Origin: Seriola aureovittata
Taxonomy: Eukaryota; Chordata; Actinopteri; Carangiformes; Carangidae
Assembly (NCBI RefSeq): GCF_021018895.1
Contig: NC_079377.1
Coordinates: 13,974,501 to 14,038,500 of the forward strand
Length of the DNA: 64,000 bases
Reading direction: 5' to 3'
The notes beneath the pieces were generated by a model, which saw only the letters and a program-made list of their open reading frames with translations, was not told the DNA's origin and did not search any database. This document shows positions 40,901 to 52,785 of the stretch, piece after piece (within the stretch, counting starts at the first letter, position 1; each line of letters opens with the position of its first letter). The translations under genes were made by a program, and so were the position numbers.

Positions 40901-43900
40901 TTGTCGTACCAGCGGTTGCCACCATTCTTGGCCACTCCTCCTCCGTGCAGCATCAACATGGCGCGTGTGGTGTCACTGAGCTCAGGACCACTGGTGTCAT
41001 CCAGACATACCAGGCACAGACAACGCTCGATCATGTCCAAAGAGTCCCTGTTAGTAGACTCTAAAGCATAATAGTTTAAAAGAAAGAAAGAAAGAAGTCA
41101 ATTTGGTGGGACAAACTGACTTGGACACACGCTGAGATCCACTTGATTCTAGAGGGTTTTTATCGGAAAGTCTAGAACCTCCATTCAAAATGTACCTCTC
41201 ATTAGCACACTGCGAGATTCTGCCCACTCTGTCCGTCCATCTGAAGTGAGAAGACCTATAGGTGGGAGCTGTTCCTCTTCACTGGCAGCCATCTTGGCAA
41301 TCTTCTCCAGCTGAGTCAACAGATCTCTTTCATTCAGTCGGCGGAAGTTGATCACCACGTCCAACACAAAGAACTGGACGGAGGTTCAGATTGGACACAA
41401 AATGTTTCAGTGCACAGGTCCTTCAGGTTTTTTTCTTTAATATTAATCCATCTTATCAGTGTAATCCAATCTAATATATCTGATTCGATGTGCACAGTCA
41501 AAGGAAATGAATGCATGATAAGACACCAGTCTGATGACTGGCCAACAGCTCACACAGATTATCCAAACCACTTTATTTGGACTAGATGAAGTGAGTGCAC
41601 CTGAAATGTTGGTTATAATCCCTCTTTGCACTGGAAAACTTTACATGCACGGAAAGGTTTAGCCAGTCAGTTGGATGTCGGATGTTTACAACAGACAGTT
41701 TGTGTGAAAATGTCAGTGTTTGCCTTTGTTTTCTCTTCCAAATAAATTCGTTGAAACCTGAGGATTTCTTTAAAACCTGTACGATTTTCTAACTCCTCTG
41801 TTTTCTTGTCCCATCAGACTCGGTTGCAGCCACGTTGATGTGTTTCCAAAACCAGCAACCAACTTGGTGAGTACAGCTTTATTATGACCTCTGAGAATGA
41901 GGGCAAAATAAGTGAGTGTAATATGAATGCTTAACTAAATCTAGATGAATCTGAAGTTGTGGTTGTTGTCCTTATATTTACAAACTATTGCAAATAAGGT
42001 GCAATGACAAAGTTGATCCATCATCTCTAATTGGTGGTAGTAGCATCTTTAATTGTTTTAATACTTGAGCAGCTTTGATTCTTCTGATAAAAGTGATAGA
42101 ACCTCTGTGGGGTTACAGAGCTGATGGCTACAGGCTGATGTGCAAATGTTATAGATAATTAACTCAATGCATAGGACTTGCCGGTGTGCTGGGATGTTAA
42201 TTACTCATCGGGAGATAAGTTATCATTGTGCCTGCGGAGCCTGTTTACCGTCAGACACAAGTGAGTGATCCATATGTTCTGCTGTGACAGAGACACAGAT
42301 GTATTGTCTAATTCTCACTGTAAATATGTGAAACTGTCACTGTAAACATTGTTCTCTGCTCTGTGTCTATTGGGAGGTAATCTGCTCAGCAATGTCAGGA
42401 CTTCTCCTCTGTGTTAGCTTATATACATGAAAGTTCATTTTAGATCCTCACAAATCCTGACCTTCTGATGAAGACTGTGTATCATATGGTTGAAACTTCT
42501 GGAAAAAAAAATATAGCAAATTAACGTTGAGTCGGGATTGTTTGGTCAAACTAATATTTTCAATGTCAAGAATGAACTATTAACTTAACTTGGCTCAATT
42601 TATAAGCCAACACAGATGAGAGGTCCACTTCTGTCATTGCTGAGCTCACATCTAAACTGATCCATCTCCACGACAACTAAGCATCTCTCCATCCCTCTTT
42701 GTCTGACCTGGTTTTTGCAAGCCACAATGATGTGTTCTGGTTCTGGCATCACGCTGCTCTCCTGGGCCACTAGTGTGTCCCTCTCAGGCCCCGGTAGGCG
42801 GTAGGAAGTGAAGAGGCGATAGTACTGCTCCATACACATAGGGGTTCCAGCCAGCTGGCCCCGGGCATAGTCCATAGGCAGGGCACGTCTACACACACAG
42901 ACACACGGATGAACACACACAGTTGTTACACCTTTTTTTGCACATACTGTCAACTATTTGTGCTCTCCCTGTGAATTTACTTACGCATCAAGAAGAGTTT
43001 TGTACTCCAAAACTCCAGAAATTAAATGTGCAGCAAACCTAGGAAAGAAAAATATTGCATTATTAGATACACAACACACAACAACATACACACACTTGCA
43101 GTTGGTCACTCCTTCTCATAGTATTAAATCTCTGCACTTGGCCTAATTCTTGATTTATTTTGTAGCTGCTGGGTCACACTTAACAGCATAAATGCTCTAT
43201 GTAAATCATGTGGTTAAGGAGCCAGTCCCAGATCAATGCCACTTAACCAAACCACAGACTTCCTCGTCTATTAACCTTGCCACCAGTGGCCTGGTGTGGC
43301 CTCTCAGCCCTCAGGGTGTTCTGGTAATGACCCTATCTGTCAGTGTGTAGCAAGGAAGTGTTCAGGTTTCTATAATCGATCAAAGCTGGTCCGTGTCTGA
43401 GTAATTGATACAGTTCACTATCATTTATCAAGTCGTCATGCTGTAGTAAACAATGGTTTCCTGTAAAGTGCGAAACTTTTTGATTTTTACAATGCATGGC
43501 AGTTACAGCTTGTTCTTTTACAGTGTCTGTTTTAAGGGGGGGGGGGGGTGTAACGAGGGACAATGCTGAACGAAAGATCACTTCAACGACTGGATGACAA
43601 TATATCTGTTCTTCCTGTCTTATTGCGCGACACTGAGGTTTTTCTTATGACTCATTTGTCTCGTTGTGCAGCGTCCCATGCCTTAAAGAGTCGATGGGAG
43701 CCCTGAAGTTCTGCTGTGGGAAGACCATCGCAGGACTGGAGTTGACGGGCAGAGCCAGTCTGTTGTTCAGGTACATGTCATTCAGCCAGTAGTCATACAC
43801 CTACAGCAGGAAACAGAGGGATTCACTTAAAGGTCAAATTCAATAGGAATAATAATCTAATGGTGAGTAAAGGGAGAGCTCTACATCCAGCACAAAGAGG

Positions 43901-44969
43901 CTCTATAATTCTGTAAATGTTTTCCAGTGGTGTAAAAGGTTTGTTTACTGTTTGTGAACACTGGTGTAAAACAGAACTATAATGTGATTTATGGTTACAC
44001 AAAAGGAAGTTTTTTTCATCTATAACTCAAACTTTTCAATTGTGTATATAAATTATTTATGTACAAAAAAGTCACTGCTTGGCCCTTGAAAACTGTTTAT
44101 TCTTACTACAGTGTTATTTACAGAAGAGTTTGTTAGAACTTTAAAATAAAAGCACGTGTGGAATAATCACCTGGAGGTTTCAATCTATCATAGTGTTGCT
44201 AGTTGAAAACAATTTCTTTTGGTATTTTGAAATTGCTTGCACACTTCAATATTATGTGAATTTTGACCAGACCATTTTATTTACCCAGTTTGCCTTGTTT
44301 TCCCTCCTCTCCACGAGTTTGCTCTGTAGTAGTTCCCCCACTCCTTCAGGGGCTCCAAACTGCTTCACCATATTTTGGGTCTTATTAAACTGTTCCTCTG
44401 TGAGCAGGTGCTTCATGCACCTCAGGTAAGTGTCCAGTGTTTCTTTCAGGGTGGGGAGCGGCAGCTTCGGCAGACCCTGAACAGCGTGGGGGATAAAAAC
44501 ACTCAGCAAACTCTAATACTACACATCAGCTTAAAACTTCTGAGTGTCCTCTGACACATGCATTCCATCACTTTACCCAGAAAATACTGTAGATAAATAA
44601 TTGTACTTTTGGATTGAGACAACAACAACAACAACTTCTGAACAAAAAGACACATAGAATAAGAGAAACATCAATTAATCAATCATAATCAATCATTATG
44701 TCAAAATAGCATACATCAGTTGTTCTTATAAAATCTCATACATCAATTAATCCTTCCTGGGTTTTGAAATAAAAAGCCACTTTTATGTCTTACTCTTGTT
44801 AATATTCTTTACTTTAATTTGTTGTTTTACAATTGTAATTGATTGTAAAACAGGATTTCTCTAATGCATGGTCCAGTGAATTGAATTCTGTATCCATATA
44901 AATCAGATATAAGATATTTACATCTCCGCCCCCTAAATCTTTGGAGGGCTCTCGGTCCAGGACTGGCAT
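37927..44969 (-). CDS. CHAT: Choline O-acetyltransferase, 14 coding exons
   Basis: Cytosolic enzyme of cholinergic neurons that makes acetylcholine from choline and acetyl-CoA. Exons in transcription order: 44969-44922, 44476-44285, 43800-43682, 43038-42985, 42888-42708, 41373-41196, 41060-40891, 40365-40265, 40131-40003, 39917-39795, 39706-39565, 39325-39263, 39167-39030, 38352-37927. They total 2064 nt, 687 residues. The family signature [17 protein letters not shown] opens exon 2. The catalytic His is H329 in VCEHSPFEG, and the S-T-S motif is at 543-545. [20 protein letters not shown] and [18 protein letters not shown] are diagnostic. The start at 44969 gives [11 protein letters not shown], as short as the human 630-residue form. 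All introns are GT-AG except the third, which fits only a GC donor (AAG|GCATGG). The tail after MRDLC is 78 residues, about three times the human one. SLC18A3 lies 1.9 kb upstream on the same strand. Confidence 0.97.
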
Positions 44970-45323
44970 GCTGGCGGTGCAGAGGGGCAGTCAAGCAGGT
45001 TGATTCATGAGGCAGACTTCTGTGTCCACAAATAAAATCATATCAGTACATGAAGTTCTGGCAAGTGAAAATAACTGACTGTCACTGTAACAAACTGAGA
45101 GCTGCTGTCTTTAAACGTTTCACTCTTGTTGGAATATTTAAGACAAATGTAAAAAAAAAGAAAAAGAAAAAGAAGAATGGGCACTCTGAGGGATTTTCAC
45201 ATACTGCATGATGTTCAGAATTGCGCATTTGATGTTGACATGCTGCCACAACTAATACTACTAAACTAACTAAATTTACCAAATTGAAATAATCCATCAA
45301 ATTAAAAAAAATGTTTTACTCAC

Positions 45324-45560
45324 CAGCCTGAAAAAAAGCAACAATCCCACTCGTCCTGGGCGTCAAGGAAGAAGTTTAACTCTCTCCATCATCTTGAATC
45401 CATTTCTGGCCGAATTTCTTTTAAATTGCGCGACTTCTGTCCTTAATCATTTTAAGCATGTTTCAGTCCCCAGCAATGGCAAGTGCACAACTCCCTCGCT
45501 GGCTCAGGAGAGATGCTGAAATGGTACCTCACCCTCCTGGCAGCCAGGCTCCTCCCAGAA
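45324..45560 (-). promoter_or_regulatory. Candidate CHAT 5' non-coding exon and proximal promoter
   Basis: On the minus strand a consensus donor GTGAGT (complement of 45318-45323) follows GGCTG, about 350 nt upstream of the first CHAT coding exon. Just before the CHAT ATG there is a pyrimidine-rich stretch ending CCGCCAG, a usable acceptor. Together these suggest a non-coding exon equivalent to the mammalian M-type exons between SLC18A3 and CHAT. The upstream boundary is only approximate. Confidence 0.35.
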
Positions 45561-46823
45561 GTCCTGCTATTCGCCGAGAAGTTTATTTGGCACTTCACAT
45601 CTTCACCCCACCTTATTTAGACACCGACTGAACGCCTCGGATGCTCACATGCTGTGTCGAAGAACGATTAGGATGCATTTCTTTTTGCATGGATTTGTTC
45701 CTCTGGCTTTCTGACTTTTCAACACTTTTCGTCGACCAATTTGGGCGCATTCATTGCTTCCACCTCACTGCACCTGAATGATTCTTTTGGCAATGTTTAT
45801 TTAACATTGAATGCAAAGATTTGCATTTTGGAGAAGCGTAAATGCTTTGATAAAGTGTTTATTTTACACATAATATCAACCTCAGGAACCTACACGAAAT
45901 AACTGTTATGTTTTGTTCCAAATGTGTTTTTAATTCGGAGAAATTACTTTATATTATTATATATTCACTTTCGGCTGCTTACTAATAGGATTCACAATGC
46001 AGGCCTTCAGGAGTTTAATTTTAGATCGTTTTAATATGTTCAAAGACAAAATAAAATCATTTATACGTGGAAAACTTACTTTTTATAAATGTAACCATAT
46101 TTATTAAGTATGATCATATTATACTGGTCGTTTTGTTAGTGTAGAATCCTTCATCTGCAGAGGAAAATGAAATTGCCATATACCGCAATAAATAATTTGA
46201 TTTATTGCCTAAATAAATCATTTCCATCAACAGTATCATTCACATAATATTGATTTAATTATGTACATGAATATACATGTATGTACAGTCGCAGATCATA
46301 CACCGAGGCTATGCATTCCAGAAGTACATCATCCAAAATAAACAAACAAATAACAAGATTTCATTTCCATCTCATTTTTCTCTCTAAAACTGCAGTGTGA
46401 CACACAGTATTGCATATTGAGTTTAGCAGCACAGCTCTGGCGAAAGGAACACAGATTACATTAAAAGACGCATACATTATAATTGTTCTTCTTTTTTTTT
46501 TGTTAAAATACATTTACACATAGTCCCTGAATACGATATGAGTCGGCTTCTGATACAGTGATAAATACTGTTAATGAATAGACATTTATCTCAACAAATC
46601 TTTCACAATACTCTCACTTGAAGATGAACAAACGCCAGCGAGCGCCTTTCTACTGCAAAAGCTTGAAGCTACTTGATTTGACAATATCCGGAGGGACTGT
46701 CACCAGAAGCAGTAAATAATTGAGGTTGTTACACAATCCTAATCGTGTTATGCAATTGATCAGACGGGATGCACACAACTCTACATGGGCACTTTGATAG
46801 TTTCACACTCAGTCAAAGGTCTT
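45561..46823 (-). other. SLC18A3 3' UTR and spacer to CHAT
   Basis: AT-rich segment downstream of the SLC18A3 stop codon. AATAAA hexamers on the minus strand (complements of 46201-46206 and 45858-45863) are plausible ends for the SLC18A3 transcript. The remainder is probably CHAT first-intron and promoter sequence. No coding exon is visible. Confidence 0.5.
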
Positions 46824-48374
46824 TTACGCATAGTCTCCTCCTGAGGATTCCTCTGAATAAGTACGTTGCGCAAAGGTTTCAGTGCCATTCTCGTCGATCG
46901 TTGTACACAAACCCTTTCTCTTCTTCTCTCGTTCCTCCATCTTAATAGTATCATACAGTCCTGTTGGACCGTCTTCCAGCAGCATATTTCGCTCGGAGAA
47001 AGAAGGCTTCATCTGTGTCACGTTCTTCAGCAGAAGGAGCGCCGGTGCGTAAAGTACATTGGCCAGGCCCATGCCTAAGTTGAGCTGAACAAAGCCCAGG
47101 TCGTGCACTATCTGCCCAGCCACCACGGGCCCCAGGGCATAGGCCACGCAGTAAGAGATGTCTGCGATGGCGTACACACTGCCATACACTGACACATGTC
47201 GCACGTCCACCAGGAAACCCAGTGTGGGCAGGAGCGCTGTGTCCACGAAGGCGATGCCAAAGCAAATACCGCACAGCGGGATCATGAGCTGTCCAAAGTT
47301 TTTACAGGCTGGCACTGTGCAGGAGCTCGCGCCTATGAACACCATGCCTATAGCCCCGTAAAACCACTGGAGATGAGGGTACTTGGCTGCCAATTTGACA
47401 GTGAGATATACACCTAAAACATGGGGGAAGAATGCAGGGAACCATGTCATGCCGATTTCCCACTGGCTGGAATGCATGTTTTCCTCCATCCAGTTGGCGA
47501 TAGTGGGCTCAAGGAAGGCGAGGGGGATGTTACAAATAGTCAGAGCACCAGCAACTACAGCTATGTAAGGATCAATCATCAGTTTATATATGGGGGTTCC
47601 CACTGGCATGTTTTCTCTCTCTCGGTTTGAGAAGGGTTTCAGCACAGTCAGACACAATATACCATCAGCGAGACAGATACAGGCCAGAATCAGGAAGGGC
47701 ACACGCTTCCCTGCGAACTCATAGAGGACCCCTCCAAATGGGGGCGCCACAAGACTTCCAAAAGAGATGAAGGCCAAGGCAATACCCAGCGCCTTGCTCC
47801 TCTCTTTCTCCTCTGAGTACTTGTCTGCGATCAGGGCGATCCCTGAAGTGTCCGCGAAAGCCGAGCCGAGGCCCTGCATGCTGCGCGCCAGGAACAGGGT
47901 CGCGTAGTTCTCAGCGAAGGCAAATGTAAGAGTGGAGAGAAACATGACATTGAGTCCGATGAAGAGCGGGATATCATACCCGACCCTGTCTATAAACGTG
48001 CCACTGAGCGGGTTCACCAGGAGCTGCAGGATGGCCTTGGAGGCAAAAAGAACACCTATCTGTAGGTCGAAGTTCCCCTTGGTTGCTTTATGGATGGTGC
48101 TGTTAGTGGAGTTGGTGGGCAGTATAGCCTCTTGGGCTTTATCCGCTGCGTTCTGTAGCTCTTCAAGGTAATCGGGTATGATTGGCACAATTACCATGTA
48201 AAGCATGTTGTCTAACAAAAGTGCAATACAGACTATTACTAGAATAATCCGTTTCTGCCGCTCTGGGTCTTGGATTACCAGTTGTTTAGTTCTTTCACTC
48301 ATCTGGGACAGTTTGGAGGCGGCAGATTGTGCCAAATTAGTGCCTTGTCCCTCTGTGGTCCTCTCCGGCTCCAT
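46824..48374 (-). CDS. SLC18A3: Vesicular acetylcholine transporter (VAChT), intronless
   Basis: Proton/acetylcholine antiporter of the major facilitator superfamily that loads acetylcholine into synaptic vesicles. It is a single uninterrupted frame of 517 codons (516 residues; human 532). I chose the ATG at 48374 because it has a strong context (A at -3, G at +4) and gives [11 protein letters not shown], near the human N-terminus. The frame stays open upstream to a GTG at 48464, which is not a credible eukaryotic start. Landmarks: TM1 [19 protein letters not shown] with Asp55; a luminal loop with NSTNST glycosylation sequons; [59 protein letters not shown] with the TM10 Asp; and a C-terminal dileucine sorting motif ERNMLLED. 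Lying intronless just upstream of CHAT on the same strand is the classical cholinergic locus arrangement. Confidence 0.98.
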   Translation of the reverse strand: MEPERTTEGQGTNLAQSAASKLSQMSERTKQLVIQDPERQKRIILVIVCIALLLDNMLYMVIVPIIPDYLEELQNAADKAQEAILPTNSTNSTIHKATKGNFDLQIGVLFASKAILQLLVNPLSGTFIDRVGYDIPLFIGLNVMFLSTLTFAFAENYATLFLARSMQGLGSAFADTSGIALIADKYSEEKERSKALGIALAFISFGSLVAPPFGGVLYEFAGKRVPFLILACICLADGILCLTVLKPFSNRERENMPVGTPIYKLMIDPYIAVVAGALTICNIPLAFLEPTIANWMEENMHSSQWEIGMTWFPAFFPHVLGVYLTVKLAAKYPHLQWFYGAIGMVFIGASSCTVPACKNFGQLMIPLCGICFGIAFVDTALLPTLGFLVDVRHVSVYGSVYAIADISYCVAYALGPVVAGQIVHDLGFVQLNLGMGLANVLYAPALLLLKNVTQMKPSFSERNMLLEDGPTGLYDTIKMEEREKKRKGLCTTIDENGTETFAQRTYSEESSGGDYA

Positions 48375-49520
48375 GATTTTCTCCCTTTCTGGCTCAAATC
48401 TTATGAAAAAATGAAGTCGGCTTCCCCCACTCGATTTGTTTATAGAATTACGCACGCTTGGCACATTTGTTCTGTCTTTTCTTCTCTTTCCCTTTTCTTA
48501 TCCAGCACCGGGAGCCCTACTAATGAGCTAGATAACTTTCCTCTGCGTTACCTCTTCTCCGTCCCTTGCGCCGTCCGTCATCGCACGCGCATTTCCACTT
48601 TCGTGACTTGGACCCGTTTTATCCCCGTCGTCCCTAGATGCTTCATTGTCTCATATCCCGTCATTCAGGTGACGTGCTGGTCCCGGACAGCACTCACAGG
48701 TTGGGGGATTCACCTGCAGCTCGCAGTGCCGGCTTCACCAGCGCGCTCGCTGTTTTAGGTCCGTCTGCTCTGCGCCCCTCCGGCTCCCAGACGCTTCCAG
48801 CTGTCTCCAGTCACCTGTAACGCTGTGAAGCTAAGTCATCATTTCACATCAACCGGACCGCTTTTTGTCGGTCGTGGAAGGAATACACACTGCAGTTTGT
48901 TGACTCCCATAGGTGTCCCCCTCCCCCCTCCTATCTCTGGCTGTGACGCACAGTCCTGCTGCTCTCCAGCAGATCTTTTATGCTAATTAAACACAAAATC
49001 CCGAGTAAACACTGCTGTCCACTCGGTTGCGCCGACACAGAGCAGACGATGCTTGCTTCAGTTTGTGTTAAACTTAACCTTCTCAATTTTACATGACATT
49101 TATCAGCAGTTTGAACTGAAAAAGTAGGATCCGGTGACAAATTCTTGCAATTCCGCGCACGTTGAGCTTTTGACTAGACGTGGACTCAATAACATAAGGA
49201 AACCTGCAGTTTTTGTGCTGGAGTTCAGCAGCAACACTGATACAAAGAAATACACACACTTCACCGTCATTTAGTTAAAATAGTTTCGTCACAGCACTAC
49301 ACTCCCGCGGACAGCTCCACAGAGGACGTCACTGAAAACAGGACTGATGAGACGGAATCATTTTTTTTCCTAGTTTTTTAGTTTTTCCCTCTCAATGTTT
49401 TTAGTTTCCAAACGCAAAACTATGGGACAATCAGGGAGGCGAGTTTTGGTTCAAGATGCGCATCACTACACTGCTGAAGTGTAACAGCAAAATCCACGGG
49501 AAGACGCCCCCCCCCCCCGA
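48375..49520 (-). promoter_or_regulatory. Cholinergic locus upstream region (SLC18A3/CHAT promoter side)
   Basis: This 1.1-kb block upstream of SLC18A3 has more CpG and GC-rich stretches than its surroundings. By analogy with mammals it should contain the shared first non-coding exon (R exon) and neuron-restrictive control sites. I cannot fix the exon boundaries. A split RE1-like site is listed separately at 49289-49318. A poly(C) run lies near 49508. Confidence 0.4.
49289..49318 (+). promoter_or_regulatory. Candidate split RE1/NRSE (REST-binding) site
   Basis: The right half GGACAGCTCC (49309-49318) matches the RE1 right half GGACAGCGCC at 9 of 10 positions. A left half TCACAGCACT (49289-49298) resembles TTCAGCACC. 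The gap is about 8 nt wider than canonical, within the reported range of expanded-spacing REST sites. It lies about 0.9 kb upstream of the SLC18A3 start codon. REST control of this locus is known in mammals; this particular site is inference. Confidence 0.3.
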
Positions 49521-51881
49521 GATAACTGTGGCTGAAATAGAAATATCTTGCTTCTGCTTTTGGGCCATGTCAGAGTCTGATCTTCATGATCGTTCGTAGA
49601 TCTGAGAACTGAGAAGCCTTATCTTATACTGTCTAAAATTTTATTCACTACCAACTTCCTGCTACTTTTCAAATTTTGTTCTTTTGCAGAAAATGTATTC
49701 CATTTAACTTTTGTTTTTTCAATTCTTGCTTTTGAACACATGCAGACTTTCACGTTGAATACATATCATTGCAGTTAAATCCAGAGAATCACTGCTACTC
49801 ACATTTTTAAAGAAAACTTCATGAGACCATATTTGTTTCACTTTCAACCTGCGTGAGATGAATGAAGTGGGGGGTTTAAACACAGCTGGGCGCTGCCATC
49901 TACTGGTGAGGAAAAGGTTCAGCAGCTGTCACCATCATTCACTGTACTCTGTGAAAATCAATCTACTAATGGAGTAAAATAGTTACATTTCAAATGCAAA
50001 TCGACCTCTTTAGAGAATTTACTTGAATTGAGTACCACAGTGGAGTTGGAATATATCTTTCTTAGTTGTTTCAAGATACTGGCACCTGTTACAAATACAT
50101 TTAAAACAGGATCAATGGATTGGAAATTGTTTTGAATGATCTCATTCCATTGGAAAGTGTTTTATGTTTTTCTCTTTTTTTTTTAGTTTCATCCTGTTTG
50201 TTTTCAGAATGAATTACACTAAGTGTCTTGTCAGCTTTTGCAGGAGACTACAGATTGATGATTAGATCTGAAACAGCAGACAGTGCAGTATTGACATCTA
50301 GTGGAGGAAGACTAAATTGGCAAAAGAACCCATGAAATCTCCAGATCCTCTATAATTATTTCATTCGGTGTCTTAAAATAGAACATAGGCTGGTGATTTT
50401 TTGCAAACAAACAAACAAAAAACATGAGTTGATGGTGATTGATTCTATGAAATGAGTAATAGTAATTAAGGTGGAGAGAGTTAGCCTACTTATGAATGAA
50501 ATCAGGAACTAATGAATTCATGAACCACAGATTTGTGTGTTGACATCTTCAGTTCCAGTCACGTTGCTTGAAGTAACAGGATCTCCGTTGGTTTTCTCGT
50601 TTTCTCATTACTGTCACATGTCCTTTTTCAGCCAGTAGATGTCCCCATATCCTCATACATTTCCAGTAAATAAGAGCTATAGGTCTGCTATAGGATTTCC
50701 AACATTATCTCTTTACACTTGTCACAGAATAACGATGTCTGTTACACGGCAACTACTTTCTATCTTGTAGAAAGGTGTTGTTTATCAACCCAAATCACAC
50801 ACCTGACCATCCAGTCACCGGCAGAGTAGAAGCTCATTTTAACTGCAAGATAAAAATACAAGACATTTAAACCAGGAAAACACAAGTCATCAAAACAAAA
50901 ATAAAAAAGTGTCTGAGAGCACGAGTGGTATTTAACATCAAATCACTTAGACAAGACAATGAAGAGAGTTACCTAATTCAACACAAGAAGACGGTGGCCC
51001 ATGTGCAGCAACTAACAGTCCACACCATACAGACACAAATGTCCAAAGGTTCCATTTAGTCGTCCATAAAAACAATAAAATTACAAAAATGCAGGAAAAA
51101 AATACACACAAAACAACACAAAACCGCATCTGCAAGAAAGCTTAAAAACATCCAAACGACACTATAAAAGTGCAGTACATAGTCCAGAATTTCTGTCCTA
51201 ACGGCTGTTTTGTTACTTTCCACGAGGGTGTGTCAACATGTAGACAGAACACACACTTATTGTGCTTTTTGGAAACTGGAAATCACACATTAGCCACCGA
51301 AACCTGGGAAGCAGTGAAAATGCTAGTTTTTCTTTCTACTGTTGGGCAGTGAATTAAGCCTTTCTAGCTCACCTCTGACAAGAGCTTTGGTGTGTGACAT
51401 ATGTCAGACTGTTATAAACAACTGCATAAACATGTAGACAACCCATCTACATCAAACAAAGCTCTGGAGTTCAATGACAGGCTGGATTTCTCTGGTTTGT
51501 TTCAGAGACAGGAAATGAACAGTGTGTTTGGTGGTTTAAAGTTAAATTAATTATATTCAACACATTACTGCTTTGGTAACATTAACCCTTAGCTACATGT
51601 AACAAGTGTGGGTCCTGTCTACATGTTGGCACATGCTTGTGGGGGAGTGGGGGGTGGGGTGAGGGAGGGATAAGTCCAGGCAAGAAATGTTAGGAATCGA
51701 ACCAGAAAGCGGCTCAAAATTTTTCTATTTTTAGACTAAACGTTACATCACATTAGTGAGAGAACAGCTTTGATAATCACATTTATTTCCCTCAGTGAAC
51801 ATACTGTAACTGGAAAGCTTAGGCAGAGTCATGAAGGCTGGAACTCTGCATTGGATTCTGGTTCACCCAAGAGACTGCTGT

Positions 51882-52021
<140 letters not shown>

Positions 52022-52618
52022 CTATGCAAACAGTGACACAGGAAGGGTTACAGATGACACAAACACAAACAGTCAGTGTCAACACATTTCAGATTGAGTG
52101 GACCTTGTTCAGTTGTTTTGCCAGTCACCTCTTTATTTGGGGAAAACGATCTGTTTTTAGTTCAGTGTCCTCTTGACTCTTGCCGAGGGCGGAGTCAGCA
52201 CTGCCCTCATAACTGAATTTGGCTCTGTGAGGGGATCAACATTTTTTGCTGTTTTCCCAGTGATTCTGCTCTGATCTGATTTGAAACTAGCTCAGGAGAT
52301 TCAAGATCACCATGTAATCTTGAGTGGTTGCCAAAGTATTAATTTCTAGCGGTCACACAAAATCCCAAGCCGCTGTAGCCAAATGCACACAGCCTGAACG
52401 CCAGAAATAACCCTATGGCACTTGAATGATTACAATACTAAGTTATTTTTTTTAGTATTGTGAATTCTGTAAATAGATTAAGTATAGATGGACTCTAAAT
52501 TCATAATATAACAAAAAGTTGCCTGCTGCAATAGAGAGACGGACTGGTTTTTAAAGGCAAATTCCTCGATTATCAGAGCTATCAAAGTTCACATACTTTA
52601 CATTCCAGCTGTAGTCGA

Positions 52619-52785
52619 CAGTGGTGGGAGACGCACTGAAATCCCTTCCTTAAATATGTGCAGCAATACCGCACTGGCACTACACTTTACCACAAGTAAA
52701 AATCCTGCATTGAAATTTTACATCAGTAAAAGTGAACAAATGCCAGCAGTGCAGAGTAAAAGCAGTCATTGTGAACCGGAGTACG
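52619..52785 (+). mobile_element. Dispersed fish repeat, 5' part, copy A
   Basis: The segment begins CAGTGGTGGGAGACG, followed by GCAGCAATACCGCAC and CAAGTAAAAATCCTGCATT. It aligns with the start of 57112-57513 (CAGTGGTGGAAGAAG followed by TAGCAATAACACAG). The GTGGTGGAAGAAGTA-type beginning and repeated AAGTAAAAGT motifs are typical of an abundant percomorph element. It is truncated and diverged. Confidence 0.6.

Noticed and set aside
43661..43681. Alternative GT donor (GTCATA) for CHAT exon 3
   Set aside because: It keeps phase but inserts seven residues absent from the family and has a poor donor sequence; the GC donor reproduces the conserved protein exactly.
48375..48464. N-terminal extension of the SLC18A3 frame to 48464
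   Set aside because: The frame is open upstream, but its first codon at 48464 is GTG. The ATG at 48374 has a strong context and matches the family N-terminal length.
48684..48700. GGACAGCACT as an RE1 site near the SLC18A3 promoter
   Set aside because: The right half matches moderately, but no acceptable left half lies at canonical or known expanded spacing.
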